From: Desulfobacterales bacterium
Lineage (GTDB): Bacteria > Desulfobacterota > Desulfobacteria > Desulfobacterales > JALSRD01
DNA length: 64,000 bases
Assembly: GCA_026984935.1 (NCBI GenBank)
Contig: JALSRD010000106.1
Coordinates: 1-64,000 of the forward strand
Reading direction: 5' to 3'
Position 1 is the first letter of the stretch. The number at the start of each line of letters is the position of its first letter. A model generated the notes under the pieces. That model saw only the letters and a program-made list of their open reading frames with translations. It was not told where the DNA came from and searched no databases. Made by a program: the position numbers and the translations under genes. Shown one piece after another: positions 63,550 to 64,000 of the stretch.

Positions 63550-64000
63550 CTACCAGTGGCGCAGCGGACCGGTGTCGATATGCACAAAACCGGATTTCGG
63601 ATAGTAGCCGACCCCGCCGGCACGCAGGCTGAGTGCCAGCCGCCGCAGTTTGTCCAGCGGATAGTGCGGCAGGTAGATGTCGATGGCCCGGCCGTACATG
63701 TGGTAGCTGTTGCGGGCCACGTGCCGGCTCCTTTTCCGGAGCATGGCATTGGTGGCCGGTGAACGGTACCCCGAAATGACGTGGAAGGTGCAGTCATGCC
63801 CGCTCTTGCCGGACAACCGGCAGAGGCAGTCCAACAGGTTCGGATCGATGGCCCTGACCTCCCCGGTACGGTAGTCCCGCAGCATGTGGTTGATCTCGGA
63901 CAGGGCGTCTTCGAGGTACCGGCCCCGGCGGCAGTAACGCACCTGCAGCTTCTCGCCGGTGTGCACATTGTATAAGGAGAGATGCCGCGTGCCGGGCAGA
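63550..64000 (-). CDS. YcbK-like M15 peptidase (DUF882), cut by right edge
   Basis: At least 149 residues visible; the 5' end lies beyond 64000. The frame continues to the edge with TRHLSLYNVHTGEKLQV, the typical start of the mature DUF882 domain, so a signal peptide is expected outside. Zinc-site residues are visible in SYHMYGRAIDIYLP and FVHIDTGP. It is convergent with the L,D-transpeptidase, with 11 bases between their ends. In E. coli ycbB and ycbK are also neighbours. Confidence 0.88.
   Translation of the reverse strand, partial: LPGTRHLSLYNVHTGEKLQVRYCRRGRYLEDALSEINHMLRDYRTGEVRAIDPNLLDCLCRLSGKSGHDCTFHVISGYRSPATNAMLRKRSRHVARNSYHMYGRAIDIYLPHYPLDKLRRLALSLRAGGVGYYPKSGFVHIDTGPLRHW

Overview
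The window looks like a chromosomal segment from a complete-oxidising, Gram-negative sulfate reducer or close relative in the Desulfobacterota (Desulfobacteraceae/Desulfosarcina type). The main clue is the carbonyl branch of the Wood-Ljungdahl pathway (acsD-acsB-acsC-acsE plus the corrinoid activator RACo). It also has LPS heptose synthesis (HldE), a YicC-RemA-Gmk block, ParAB, CooT and several families typical of that phylum (DUF3786, DUF4416, DUF3842). Assignment to a genus is inference. No rRNA, tRNA, CRISPR array, insertion sequence or prophage is visible.

Layout. 1-8290: a minus-strand run of an outer-membrane beta-barrel, a divergent GAPDH and a giant PPDK-like phosphotransferase with no PEP-binding barrel. 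A SprT-like protease lies divergently. Both flanks hold non-coding DNA rich in repeats (an inverted ~95-bp repeat with 14-bp terminal inverted repeats, and a 45-nt hairpin family with covarying arms). 8291-20085 (minus): the acetyl-CoA synthase/corrinoid protein cluster, read acyl-CoA transferase-GNAT, RACo, acsD, acsB, acsC, acsE, DUF3786 and a 44-aa protein. The CODH catalytic subunit is not in the window. 20346-25396 (plus): two TRAP permeases, dihydrolipoyl dehydrogenase, alanine racemase and a small membrane-anchored protein. 25586-31847 (plus): rpsF-rpsR-YybS-rplI-dnaB-hflX and an inositol-monophosphatase family gene. 31841-34510 (minus): a divergent DnaA, 0.56 kb of non-coding DNA and a DsbA-like protein. 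34720-36856 (plus): a small membrane protein and an NtrC-type regulator with an atypical receiver.

36997-48536 is almost entirely minus strand. In transcription order it reads a conserved protein, HldE, a Trm112-like protein, DUF4416, YicC, RemA, Gmk, RlmB, Icd, ComF, PgeF, PyrK and the F0 genes atpZ, atpI, atpB, atpE. 48841-54915 holds a CDF transporter, then on the minus strand an Smr protein, an IspH-UbiA fusion, CooT, DUF3842, a YacP-like NYN protein, ParB and ParA. 55140-64000 holds an M48-TPR protease, EF-G with a GerMN protein, a GDPD-family protein, a UMF1-type MFS permease, an L,D-transpeptidase and a YcbK-like peptidase cut by the right edge.

How it fits together. AcsE moves a methyl group from methyl-tetrahydropterin to the AcsC/AcsD corrinoid protein. 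AcsB joins or cleaves methyl, CO and CoA. RACo re-reduces the cobalt when it becomes oxidised. The neighbouring CoA-transferase could exchange CoA with acetate, and the TRAP system may import a carboxylate. Features that stand out are the long repetitive tail on AcsD, the PPDK-like protein, the IspH-UbiA fusion, the divergent DnaA and the structured intergenic repeats. No clearly new multi-gene system was recognised. The best candidates are the giant PPDK-like protein with its divergent SprT neighbour and the AcsD tail.
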